Below are positions 42,701 to 52,998 of a stretch of 64,000 bases of DNA, one piece after another. The first letter of the stretch is position 1. Every line of letters begins with the position of its first letter. Source of the stretch: Centrapalus pauciflorus (Eukaryota > Streptophyta > Magnoliopsida > Asterales > Asteraceae); the NCBI GenBank assembly GCA_020465985.1, contig JAANYP010002031.1, forward strand, positions 124,001-188,000. Reading direction: 5' to 3'. Below the pieces are notes generated by a model. That model was not told the DNA's origin, searched no databases, and saw nothing but the letters and a program-made list of their open reading frames with translations. The translations under genes and the position numbers were made by a program.

Positions 42701-42823
42701 AGCAAAAGCTATCCTATATTCTACTAGGAAATCCAACATTTGACGATATCCCTGCGCCTCAGGGATATGATGGTCGGGGTGAAGGACCATATTGTGCTTC
42801 GGCACAAAAACTCGAACAACCAT
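39794..42823 (-). CDS. aORF of element A: intact 1,009-residue protein of unknown function
   Basis: This is the only fully open long gene of a copia element in the window. Domains by eye: residues 1-260 globular (LDFLVEYRIAFALSHNIQ, VRQFYDHL, MGYSLDVTKTSYMKSGL, LLYPRF), about 275-330 Q/P/R-rich, about 345-450 acidic, about 465-520 Pro-rich, about 525-610 coiled coil (NENADLKKIVEKVQEEN), about 640-770 acidic, 770-1009 basic C-terminal domain (SWFFDRELQLFILKR, KWWYVDNDT, LRVYDPLHLINL). I see no signal peptide, transmembrane helix or enzyme motif. The start is supported by an acceptor-like site ending two bases before the ATG and by conservation in B. Two internal PPT-like tracts (40871-40879, 41009-41017) lie within it. 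It could be an accessory particle or targeting protein; no function is shown. Confidence 0.88.
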   Translation of the reverse strand: MVVRVFVPKHNMVLHPDHHIPEAQGYRQMLDFLVEYRIAFALSHNIQIVIPYVRQFYDHLQVDCSVTPTVLRTRIAGQPLVFSADMLREVLQLGSEEEESGPIDFPLSIRQAAFQRMGYSLDVTKTSYMKSGLIGQWRFLAHVFMVCFAAKKAGFDYIVSKIQSGMIALLYNRPFSFSQMFFSEFVHQISDPEQQQFLLYPRFIMMLIRHFLPNLPQLNEIQSVAVMDKRIFADCSSHRGRLAVPVEGPLFGAILDRNFEAPDTANWAGEVEVQPRQPQQQQQPQPPRAQPQRRRQRSSASQTQASRPSTSQQPEVQEAGPSNVPSEADQLCQTLYEIWEAGPNANEEISAALVGELLEPPEGEEDVLRDVDEYVPEQTSNDESSSATESEEMEEIEVEAPESESTERPVQIGTYGSRLVVNEEASRRRISRESDDSDFEEEEVAQLVTRQRAKRHRFMQGSSSASAKQSENPQTQTPQSQEPQTTIPPPPPQDELYIPAPIIPTPIQSIPSTSSTYAENQRFLRLRDRVDFQEIQIFGLTTAINEIQSHNANLHNENADLKKIVEKVQEENTKLKSFVADQAAEIRSMRSLIEQLMKILQAQGETSCRDQEVQRPRDDDEEDNQGNDPSSQRQDEPVDFSATQAAQSQGEPSQAGAGMGEAGSSRTLDSDMIDALKDIEEELMEFDFEDEIEELEEGEFVPEEIVDWKSDDEVIEDEDDNVNEVIINSQPITELYVGSNHNVIDIDDIKIASVEDTELEEAEKEPSRAELIKLWFKKEEKKEQLKMKKKMRIPGAGNFSGGIISWFFDRELQLFILKRRDGLQYMRRTLKAFNSLPKIEVKELAWKELINIGEDPYAEVMAKIIRKEGRSGKFESLKPRSGKRVEDGSRIDPHTGRPWARMVYKPVKCLKRVPMKSMPQNILSNMKWWYVDNDTAEAVMEDTQDKVILRVYDPLHLINLPKDDLKKLHDQPIFFIEAWRSEARKFQKVVKVCIDAGLYAGSSIYSSST

Positions 42824-42825
42824 AT

Positions 42826-42848
42826 CTGCACAATAAATAAACTATTAG
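42826..42848 (-). promoter_or_regulatory. candidate 3' splice site before aORF (element A)
   Basis: On the minus strand CTAAT (42844-42848) is followed by AGTTTATTTATTGTGCAG, with the AG at 42826-42827, two bases before the aORF ATG. It is conserved with element B, differing by one base. Confidence 0.55.
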
Positions 42849-44767
42849 AATTAATAAAAATCAATAAACTTGCCTAAATTCAAATTTGTTTAATTTTGAA
42901 CTTGATTAAGTACAAAATCCAACACAAAAGAATTTCTACAAGTTTAATAAAATTTAAGTTAAATAATTCAAATAGAATAACAGATTCGAATGGACAGATT
43001 CGAATAAATCCTATTTCGAGTTTGATGATAGATTCGAAGGACATGGTCTTCTCGAGTTTACTGACAAACTCGAGAAAGTCCATGAACAGATTCGAAAACT
43101 CGTCGACCAAGGCATCAACAAAAACCCACGATTTTAACCATTTTGAACTAAGCAAATCACATACATTAGTCCAACTAGGTTCTAATCACTGATTTGTGTA
43201 TTTAATTTGACTATTTATTGGTCCAAACTTTGTAATTTTGAAAAACACGACTTAGACCCTTAAACCTTAAAAAAACGATGATTTTGATTAAAATGATGTA
43301 TAAAACTACATAAATCTTGTACAACCAAGTTGATTATACCTAGAAGTATCAGTAGAATCGAAACACCAAGCAAGAAACTCGACAAATTGTCGTTTATGTG
43401 AAAAACGGTAGAATCGAGCAATAGATTCGAAATCGCCTAAATAGATTCGAGGATATAGATTCGAAAACAGTAAGGAGTTAATGACTTCATTGTTAACCTA
43501 TATATACCACCAACTTTCGAATCTAAGGCCAGACTCGAATCTACTGACAGATTCGAAGCAACCCAATTTCGAGTCTGTCCTAAACTCGAATAACACCAAA
43601 CACTTAGAAAAATTTCGAAAATTTTGAAATAACTTCAACTTTTTCAACCTTTTCTACGGTATTGTGTAACGAGATAAACCATGCCAAATCTTTTACCCTA
43701 AGCACATGATTTTTCACGCAGTGTTTATTTTATCCAACTATGAATGCACCCTCAGTAATTTTTGACCTTTTACCTAAGTAAAAAATAAAATAAAATAAAA
43801 TAAACTAAGGTAGAATAAAATAAAATAAAAAAACAAAGTAAAAATGAAATTTTAAAATTGTGACTAAAAAATTTAACTTAGACTTAAGCTATACTTATTA
43901 AAATTTACAACCTAAGTTAAATGCTAAACAAAATATTTTTGATGAGTATAGCCAAAGAAAGGTTCAATCAGATAGCAGTGTCTGATACTCACTCTCGGTA
44001 CTTAAACTTTTACACTTAGAAATTTTTTATTCCTTTGATTGTTTGTCGTGAAATACCTATTTAGCCGATTGTTGGTATTTACCCCTTTAAACATTCTACA
44101 TTTCAGAATATCCCTTGGCATTTTTATTTATCATGAAATTATCTTACGTGACTCAGACATAGACATACTTTTATGATCAAGGCATACAGACAAAGATTCT
44201 AACTTGTTGGTATTTGCAAACTTTCTTTAAAAGACAAACATCGGACACAGATCTGTATTTTCATACAACAAAGTGTCTTAGTTTGACTTAAGGTTTATTT
44301 TTAAAGCTAGCAAGACAGCGGTGACAGGTCTGTACCGACGTACAACAAAGCGACATAGAGTTTGTAGCGACATAGGTTTATTTTTATTTGCCTTGAGACT
44401 CCCTATATGTATTATGCCTACCAACACATCAAACTAAAATAAAGTATAACACTTAGAATTTTAGTTGCATTATGTGTGAAAGCCGAAACACTTAGAGTTT
44501 GTAACGACTGTGCTAATTTTCGTCACTTTGAACCTATGCTTCTAAGACTTAACTCTTTTTCTGATATATATTTTTTTCTTTTTGTATTTTTATGATTTTC
44601 TCTCTTTTTTTTGTTTTTCATTAAATAATAGCAATAAAATACGATAACCTACTAATTTACTAAAAATAGAAACTTACTAAAAATAGAAACTATCCAAAAT
44701 TAGCAGACTTACTATAAAAAGAAAGAAATACTACAGCTATAAAAGGAAATAAACTACTACTAAGGTC
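42849..44767 (-). other. non-coding spacer between pol and aORF (element A)
   Basis: Counterpart of 1678-3810 in element B, reverse orientation. It contains TTCGAA-core motifs (42975-43590), an AAAAT pentamer run (about 43780-43835), and at least two copies of the spacer motif (TACAGATCTGT / GTACAGACC-like, near 44245-44345). I see no gene. Confidence 0.75.
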
Positions 44768-47700
44768 AAATTACTCTGGGTTGCGCATTCCATTAAGTTA
44801 AATTAAATATTCAAACCGTGACTTATCAAATGCTTTGGTAAATAAATCAGCATTATTATCTTCCGTTGCCACTTTTACCAATTTGATTAAGTTCTTTTCA
44901 GCACAATCACGAATCAAATGATGCCTAATGTCTATGTGCTTTGTTTTACTGTGTTTAACTAGATTGTTAGCTATAGCAATTGTAGATTGATTGTCTATCC
45001 TAATGGGAGTTTGGGTGTAAGCCAAACCGTAATCCCGCAATTGTTGTTGTATCCACAGAACCTGTGAGCAGAAACTTCCAGCAGCAACATACTCGGCCTC
45101 GCACGTTGACACGGCTACCGATGTTTGTTTCTTGCATTGCCAGGATACCAATCTCCCTCCTAGGAACTGACAACCTCCAGTTTTTGATTTGCGTGTCAAG
45201 CTGCATCCTCCGTAGTCAGAATCCGTGAATGCCTCCAACTCTAGATCTCCCTCCGCGTGATACTAAAGTCCCAGCTTCGGTTTCGACTTGAGGTATCGTA
45301 GAATCCGCTTCACAGCTTTCATATGCATCTCCTTCGGATTCGCTTGAAACCTAGCACAAATACACACAGCAAACATGATGTCAGGTTTTGAAGCAGTTAA
45401 ATACATAAGTGATCCAATCATGGCCCGATATAATGTCGGATCCACATCGGTATCACTTTCAGTACCCGGTCCGAGATTGTGATTCACTTGAATCGACGTG
45501 CTGAAATGGGCAGTCAACTTTGTTCCTTTCATCCCGAAGCGATCCAATATGTCATAGACATACTTCGTCTGATGGATAAACATCCCTTCCTTCTTCTGGT
45601 CAACTTGTAACCCCAAAAAGAAATTTAACTCTCCCATAGCACTCATCTCGAATTTCGACTTCATCACCTTCTCGAAATCTTTGCACATCTATTCGTCTGA
45701 TGAACCAAAAATAATATCATCGACGTACACTTGTACCAAGATAAAATGTTCTCCCTTCCTCTTAACAAACAGAGTACTATCTATCCTACCCCTTTCAAAC
45801 CCGTTCTCTAATAAATGGTTGGATAGAGTCTCATACCACGCCCTTGGTGCCTGATGCAATCCATATAGAGCCTTATCTAAGCGATATACTCTATCAGGAT
45901 ATTTTGGATCTGTAAATCCGGGCGGCTGTTCTACATACACCAACTCCTTCACTTTCCCATATTGGAAAGCACTCTTTACATCTAATTGATATACCTTAAA
46001 GCCCTTGAAGGAGGCAAACGCTAGAAACAACCTAATGGCTTCCAGCCTTGCTACTGGTGCAAACACCTCATTGTAATCGATTCCCTCCTCTTGGTTGAAA
46101 CCCTTTACAACTAGCCTAGCCTTGTTGCGAGTGACTATACCCCGATCGTCTCTCTTCCACTTAAAAACCCATTTGGTTCCTATGGCAACTTCCCCTCGAG
46201 GTAATGGAACTAACTCCCACACTTCTAGTTTCCTAAACTGCGAGAGTTCTTCCTGCATCGCTTCAACCCAGGAGTTATCCTTAAGTGCCATTTGCACATT
46301 CTTAGGCTCTACTTGCGATATGAAGCACGAATAGAGACAGTTATGATATGCCTTGGAGTCGTTTATCATCGACAACAACACAGTGTTGTTATTTACACTA
46401 CTCCTAGTCTTCACACCCTCGTTAGGATTTCCTATGATGCTTTCTATAGGATGGTTCTTGTTAATCCTAGAGGTCTCTATCTCGTCAACTCTTAGATTAT
46501 CTCCTAAGTTAGATCCTATTTCACCTAATGGGGGAACAGCCTCAGTTTCTACATTTTCCTCCTCATGGACATTTTCCTCAGAGTTGGAACTTGTTGCTTG
46601 AGTCTGATTCTCAGTGATAGGTGCTTCTGGATCAGCAACTTCTGGAGATCCATCTACAGTCGCAGTAGGCTCAGATGTGGATTCAAATGAAGTTCTCGGA
46701 AAAGTATGACCATCGTCATTCAGATGCAACGTCGCCATATCCTTTTCGATTGTACCTGCATTATCATCCAAAGGAATGTTAAATGACTCAAATAATTTAT
46801 CATAGTCAAATATCCATTCCGGACCAGTTTGGGGTTCATGTGTATAACTAGTAACTTAAATGTTATACACAATCTCTACCGTACCATTTGTTTTATTAAA
46901 AACCCGTTTGTTTGGTGAGTTCGACATATAACCTAGGAAGTATCCTTCGTCAGCCTTTTCACCAAACTTAGGTTGATGTTTTGTTCGCAAAAGAGTGCAT
47001 GGTACCCCAAACGGTTCGAAGCCAGTTAAATTAGGTGGCCGTTTATTCAAAATTTCATAACAGGTTTTGTTCAAAGATTTGACAGTTAGGACTCAGTTTA
47101 AAATGTGACATGCGGTATTCACTGCCTCCCCCCAAAACATGGTAGGAAGCTTTGAATCCGACAACATAGTCCTAGCTGCCTTAATCAGTGTCCTGTTTTT
47201 ACGTTCGGCCACCCCATTTTGTTGAGGCTCATATGGTGCACTGAATTGATGCACTATGCCCTTTTAACCCTTGTTCCGTAGGAATTCTCCACTTGGTCTA
47301 AGAACCCGATGAGCTTGGGAGCCGTCTCGTCCTTTGTACCTAAAAAGAAAACCCAAGAAAAGCGTGAGTAATCGTCAGTGATAACAAAACAAAACCAACT
47401 AGCTCCGATACTCCTTTTGTTGATTGGACCGAAAAGATCCATATGCAACAAATCGAATGTTGATGTTATGGAGTTTTGTGTCTTGGACTTGTGTGTCTTC
47501 TTATGTTTTTTGCCCTTCTTGCAAGGTAGACACTTGTCCTCGAACTGAAAGCTCTTCATAGGCACACCTTGCACCAACCCATTCTTCGTTATGTAATTCA
47601 TCTTTCTTAGGTGCAGGTGAGCCACGCATCTGTGCCACAATACCGATTCTGTCTCCGAAGCTTGGGATAATAAATAAATTGGCCCCATCGAAGTCTCCGG

Positions 47701-48075
47701 CTTGTTCATATCAAGCATGTACAAGTCATTCTTCCTTGGTGCCCACATCAATACCCATTCTTCAGGAATCTTGAATCCCGGTTTTAGTACTAACGCCTCA
47801 GTGTCCGTGAACAACATTGAATTCTTTTTGTCACAGATTTGAGATACACTAATGAGATTGTGAACCAGTTTATCAATGTGATAAACTTGGTCCAACTTGA
47901 TTGTCCCATTAGTGAACACTCCGGTACCCGTGATGTTTCCTCCTTTGTTACCCGCGAATGATACAAATCCCCGATTCCCACCCTTGAAGTCTGTAAGGAG
48001 ACTTCGTTCCCCTGTCATGTGCCTGGAGCATCCACTATCGACGAACCACTTGTTGTTTGGACCTGTGGTAATCTC
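44768..48075 (-). pseudogene. pol: copia pol of element A (AP, integrase, RT, RNase H)
   Basis: From 48075 leftwards: protease WFVDSGCSRHMTGE; GAG-pre-integrase with VLWHRCVAHLHL and CLPCKKGKKHKK; the integrase start HMDLFGPINKRS. At about 47254 the frame breaks: sequence for the second catalytic Asp block (RSDNG region) is missing and the text jumps to QFSAPYEPQQNGVAERK (partly in another frame). The rest of integrase, the linker (46856-47074) and RT (45689-46771, LDVKSAFQYG, VYVDDIIFGSSDE) follow. TAG codons occur at 45689 and near 45260, where element B reads sense. RNase H (44798-45238) has FTDSDYGGCS and CEAEYVAAG. The element cannot move by itself. Confidence 0.92.
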
Positions 48076-48100
48076 CTGCACATGAAAGAAAATAGGTTAG
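48076..48100 (-). promoter_or_regulatory. candidate 3' splice site between gag and pol (element A)
   Basis: The minus strand shows CTAAC (48096-48100), a pyrimidine-rich CTATTTTCTTTCATGTGCAG, and the AG at 48076-48077, just before the protease domain. The in-frame Gag stop TAA (48097-48099) lies inside the branch-like motif, as in element F. Confidence 0.55.
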
Positions 48101-48195
48101 TTATCACGGGGAACCCAAGCCATAACTGACTTGGTTATACCATTCTCGTCCACATACTTAAACTCTTTCAAATACCCATCTCGCCTTTCAGGTGA
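48101..48195 (-). pseudogene. gag: end of copia gag of element A (left of gypsy K)
   Basis: About 30 codons reading RRDGYLKEFKYVDENGITKS and then VMAWVPRDN before the Gag stop, continuing the gag cut at 58720. The outermost bases GGTGA (48191-48195) are K's target duplication. Confidence 0.8.
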
Positions 48196-49618
48196 TGTAA
48201 CATCCGGCACTAAACCAGGTTAGCAACAAAACCCTAATCTACATTTAATAGTCAATTATAGCCTAATCAGTAGTCATTAGAAATTAATCAAGTGATTAAC
48301 AAGGCTTATTAGAAAATTCAACTCAATTAGAATCAAATTCATCGGTGCGATGAATCGGGAAATCAATTAATCCGATCAATTTACGACATGAAGGATTAAT
48401 TCAACTAAGTACATAATTAAATAATGATTAGTGACACTAATCATACACTAATACAATTACTTAACCTTAACTATGCAAGACTAAAACAATTAATTAAAAC
48501 AATGCATCCAAAAGTATTTATGAATTTACAAGAAAAGGGAAATACAAGAATACATTTCTAAATACTTTTATACAAAAAAAAAAATAAAAATACATCAAAA
48601 ATACCCTAACTAGGCCGGCCACATGGAAGGACAAAAGGACCAAAAGTTTGTATTTTTTTTACTCCACATTTCTACATCAAATCCCCCTCTTTCCTTTCAC
48701 CCAAGATTTTACAACTCCTTTCATCATTTCACCACCTTTTCACCTCTATAAATAAGACCCTAATTCCTTGCATTTTCCTCACACCTTCAAAGCAAAATCT
48801 CTCCTTTCTCTCCCTCTTGAAAACCGGCCTCAAGCCTCAAGAACACACAAAGTGTTCTTTCAAAGTGTTCTTCATATTTTTGAAGTGTTCTTGGTGAAAC
48901 TTTTGAAGATCCAACCTTCTACTCATTTTTATTCTTCTAAAAACATCAAAGTAAGTAAATACTAACCTATTACATCTTATATTTATGTTTATATAAGTCT
49001 TGCATAATATATATAATCACCTACAACAACAAGTTTCATAAAAACTCAAGTTTATAAGTTTCTAGTTTTTATTTTTAAGTTGTTTCTTTAAATGTGTTTA
49101 TGAATATGTGAACACTTTATAAAAGTGTTAATATTATGAAAACATGTGATATATATGTGTTTTTATAACTATTATGACTTTTATACAAGTAGCCTTTGAA
49201 TAAACAACAAGAATCATAAGTTGTTGTAAGTTTATAAACTACGGATTTTCGGCAGAAAATTTATATCGACTTTGAAAAATCATAACTAATTCATAACTCA
49301 ACGAAATGAGTTGATTCTTGTCTAAAAAGTTAGATCTATGTCTTAACTATAGATCTGCAAATTTTCATGATTTATTGTGAAGTTTAAGACCTCCAGAAAT
49401 TATTTTGGAATCCGAAAGTTTGACAGCTCAAAAATGGCCAACATAGTGTTTTTAACGAGCTTTTTCACTAACCTAAACAACTCGAAAAATGGCCGTTCTT
49501 GATTCTAAAAATCCTTTGTATATAGTAGTCGAATGTTCTAGAAAACCAAAGTCTAAAACATTTTGGAGCTTGGTCAAAAACAGCCTCAAAGTAGGCCGAA
49601 AAACCTCCGAAAAAGCTG

Positions 49619-49669
<51 letters not shown>

Positions 49670-50639
49670 TTGACGTTTTAAGCGCATTTTATTTATAAAC
49701 TTCTAATGTTGGGTGATTTAAGACATAAAAATCTGTAAATATACATATTATCATATATTGGTGATATTAAGTCCTTATTATCATTTAGGACTCGGTTAAA
49801 CACCTCCGGTTTCATCACCCATCAAACAACGCACATTTGCATTTTTGCGCCTAGTTTTGCCATCACAAGTTCGGTGAGTTCTCATAGCCCCTATTTTCAT
49901 ACTGTTAAGTTTTGGGGATAAATACATGCTTCGTTTTCATATGGACACGAAAACCACTTCATTTCTATTATGTATTACACATGTGGTTCCATCCGCCCTT
50001 ATATCATGAACCGTTAATTGCATTTATTTGTAAGCGCGCATATATTGTGGATAGATCTATTGGGAGTCATGTCCCCCATTCGGGTTAGCTCGGTTCGGCT
50101 AACAGCGAGTGCATATATATTTAACACACGGTATTACGTATGGGAATACTGCACAGGGCAAAACTCATTTATAATTAAGCTTCGGTTGCATGATGGTTTA
50201 TATGTAATACATAACATGGAATTTATGATTTTATAAATTCAAACTCTATTATTGTTGTCCATACAAGTCAGATTTACGTGTAAACCTATGAGCTCAACAA
50301 CAACTTTGTTGACGTATTTTAGCATGTATTTTCAGGAAATTAAGGCAAGTATGCCTTCAGAAGTAACTACTTTCAAGCTTCCGCACTTAAGGAGTCGCAT
50401 TCTTTTCCAAACCGTCGGAGATTTATTTGCATTATTTTGGATAATTTAATTATGTATTTAAATCTCTGTACCTTGCGAACTACTCTTTATCATTTACGGG
50501 TTATGTAAAACATTTCTACCTTTTAAAGTCATATCGATGTATTTTTGAAAACGTCCATATAGTGGTCATTCATTATGATGATGGTTACGCTTCCGCACTC
50601 GTCACGTCTCGCTGCCAACCAAGGTAGCAGGGTGTGACA
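48196..50639 (+). repeat. 5' LTR of gypsy K (2,444 bp)
   Basis: It starts TGTAACATCC and ends GTGTGACA. It contains a (TA)n microsatellite at about 49625-49669 and a TATA-like CTATAAATAAG near 48747. A short open frame here (48768-48965) is repeated in the other LTR and looks non-coding. Confidence 0.95.
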
Positions 50640-50642
50640 GAT

Positions 50643-50655
50643 TGGTATCAGAGCC
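50643..50655 (+). other. primer-binding site of gypsy K
   Basis: TGGTATCAGAGCC, three bases after the LTR, complementary to initiator Met tRNA. Confidence 0.95.
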
Positions 50656-50778
50656 ATAGTTATAGTGAACTAGGTTGCATTAGTACCCTAGACTATAACT
50701 GCACATAAAATTTATTGATTTTAAAAATATTTTTGTAACTAACTAAAAGACTATGAATGGACCTTGATAGCAGAAATC

Positions 50779-51540
50779 ATGTCCCATCCGGAAACCATCA
50801 TCATATCAGATTCAGAGGAGGAGTACACTCCTGCTAGCCCCACGGCCACTGAGATTTTCCACGAGGAAGACACATCGGAGGAAGAGGACCCCTCGGAAGA
50901 TCCGATGTGGGAGACGGAAGAGGAGCCGATGGAGGAAGAAGATCCACTGCCCCCAGCGGTCCCTGCTCGCGTTCCATACCATCAAGCCGAGCCGTCATAT
51001 AAGCCGTATAGGCCTTACCCTAACGGCCCCAAAATGCTGTACACACCCCGAAAGCGGGTGAACCCACCAAGAGGGGAGTCTATTCCTGTCCCGACTCCCC
51101 AGCCCAATCCCCCACCACCACACCGACGGGTAGACGCCCGGCGATGGAGCTGGATACCGGAGACCCTCCGCGAATGGAGGCAGATGGAGGGAAATCCTCC
51201 CAACTTCGAGATAGGAGGACCATCCTCCGCACCTGTCCCGACCCTCACCCAAGAGCCTACCGAGCAAACCATACCACTTCTGATAGCACGGTCGACCAGG
51301 CATGACCACCAGATCCGATCACTTAACCTAGATATCGGTGGGTTGACCACTCGTCTAGAGCGGGAGGAGTTGCAAAACTCCAACATCTAGTGGGCTAATC
51401 AGCACGCCATTGCTATTCAACAGAATGGCCTGAACGAGCTTCGGCAGCAACTAGCCGAAAGCCAAGCTCGAATCGAGGAGCTGACTCAGCGCCTCAACGT
51501 GATGGAAAAGGGAGAGACCCCTGATCACTCCCACACTTAG
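50779..51540 (+). pseudogene. upstream ORF of gypsy K, acidic, Pro-rich, coiled coil
   Basis: An extra ORF before gag. Starting at ATG 50779 (50764 is possible), it begins with a hydrophobic-acidic stretch, TIIISDSEEE, that looks like a SUMO-interacting motif. An acidic region and a Pro-rich region (TPQPNPPPPHRR) follow, then WIPETLREW. The C-terminal coiled coil (QQNGLNELRQQLAESQARIE) is reached across an in-frame TAG at 51388-51390 and ends at 51540. Length would be about 253 residues. I recall similar acidic plus coiled-coil ORFs in Asteraceae gypsy elements; the function is unknown. Confidence 0.68.
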
Positions 51541-51768
51541 TGCACTTCTATCTATCCTTGTAATGGTAGGAAAATATCATGTAATAGTATAGGACAAAAT
51601 TTTCGGGTAATAACCCGCCCCTAATGTAAGAAAATTTCGAATGATTAATGAAAATTGCAAGTTATTTATGAAATTGTGTTTGATGATTATAGTATTGTGC
51701 TTTAAGGAAAATTACCTCTTTAAGATTCAATTTCTTACACTATGCTTTTTCTTTAAAATTTTAAGATA

Positions 51769-52998
51769 ATGCCGCCGAAACGAGCAATGAACGCTGCTGA
51801 CATTGAAGAGCTAGTCGCACAAAGAATGGCTGCCGCTATAGCCACATATGAGGCAAATAGGAATAGCTCAGCCAATGGAGATGGTGGTGCTAGCCGCACC
51901 ACGGGAGGAACTGAAATCCACGCAAAAGGTTGTGGAATTTTAGGATTTTTATGTTGCAAACCCCGGTACTTCAACGGAACCGAAGGAGCCGTTGGCTTGA
52001 TACGATGGTTTGAGAAGTTAGAATCTGTCTTTCGCGTCAGCGGATGTGCTGAAGGAGATAGGGTGAAGTTCGCTACTCACACCCTACAAGATAGCGCCCT
52101 CACATGGTGGAATTCCTATGTCCAGTCCGTAAGTATTGATGAAGCCTACCAGCTCACATGGCCCGCATTGAAGCAAATGATGACAGACGAGTACTGTCCA
52201 GGGAACGAACTCCAGAAGATGGAATCGGAGTTCTTGAACCTGTCAATGAAGGGAACAGATGTGACGGGGTACACCAACCGATTTCATGAACTGAGCATCC
52301 TGTGCCCTCAGATGGTGACCCCGGAGTACAAAAAGATCGAACGTTACATTTGGGGACTCGCTCCTCAAATTCAAGGTAATGTGACTGCCTCAAACCCATC
52401 AACCATACAGGATGCCATCAGGATGGCAAACAATTTAATGGATCAAGTGTCCCGGAGGAATGAAGCCAAAGCCGGGGAAAATAAGAGAAAGTGGGAAGAC
52501 AAGTCTGGGAAGAATGCGGGTTCACAATCCAAAAAGCCCGAAACCATTAAGGCTTACGCAGCGGGAGCGGAGCCAAGAAGAGGTTATACCGGTACCAAGC
52601 CTTTCTGCACTAAATGCACCTTCCATCACAACCAGGGTCCCTGTCCGACCCACTGTGGAAAATGCAAACGTTTGGGGCATATGGCCAAGGACTGTAAATC
52701 TGGAGCCCCGGGAACCAGTGGCAGCAATCAAAAAGGCTGCTTTGAATGTGGAGTTACTGGGCACTTCAAGAGTGAGTGCCCGAAGCTGAGGAATGGTGGA
52801 GGAGCTCAAGGGAGAGCTTTTGTGTTAGGAGCAGGTGACGCTCGTCAAGATCCCCACGTAGTATCAGGTACGTTTCTTTTAAATGACAGTTATGCTTACG
52901 TACTCTTTGATACTGGGGCTGATAGGAGCTTTATATCTGATAAGTTTAGTAAGCAATTGAATGACGCTCCTTTTCCCTTAGACAACTCTATGCTATAG
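51769..52998 (+). pseudogene. gag: gypsy K gag and start of protease
   Basis: 409 codons from ATG 51769. The capsid-like domain has RWFEKLESVFRVSGC and ALTWWNSYVQSV, typical of Retrotrans_gag. Two CCHC knuckles are CGKCKRLGHMAKDC (52654-52695) and CFECGVTGHFKSEC (52738-52779). The protease starts with LFDTGADRSFIS, the active-site DTG being at 52909-52917. A one-base frameshift near 52985 ends the frame early; the protease continues in another frame at about 52990-53200. The start codon follows a 230-bp spacer after the upstream ORF. Confidence 0.93.

Noticed and set aside
39794..42823. Calling the aORF a retroviral Env gene
   Set aside because: Position fits, but I see no signal peptide, transmembrane helix or fusion-peptide-like segment, and the coiled coil alone is not enough.
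48768..48965. 65-codon frame near the LTR TATA region, repeated at 56801
   Set aside because: It is present in both LTRs of K because the LTRs are copies; the sequence is low complexity and overlaps the probable transcription start region.
50995..51386. Minus-strand frames opposite K's upstream ORF
   Set aside because: GC-rich shadow frames without initiation context or known domains.
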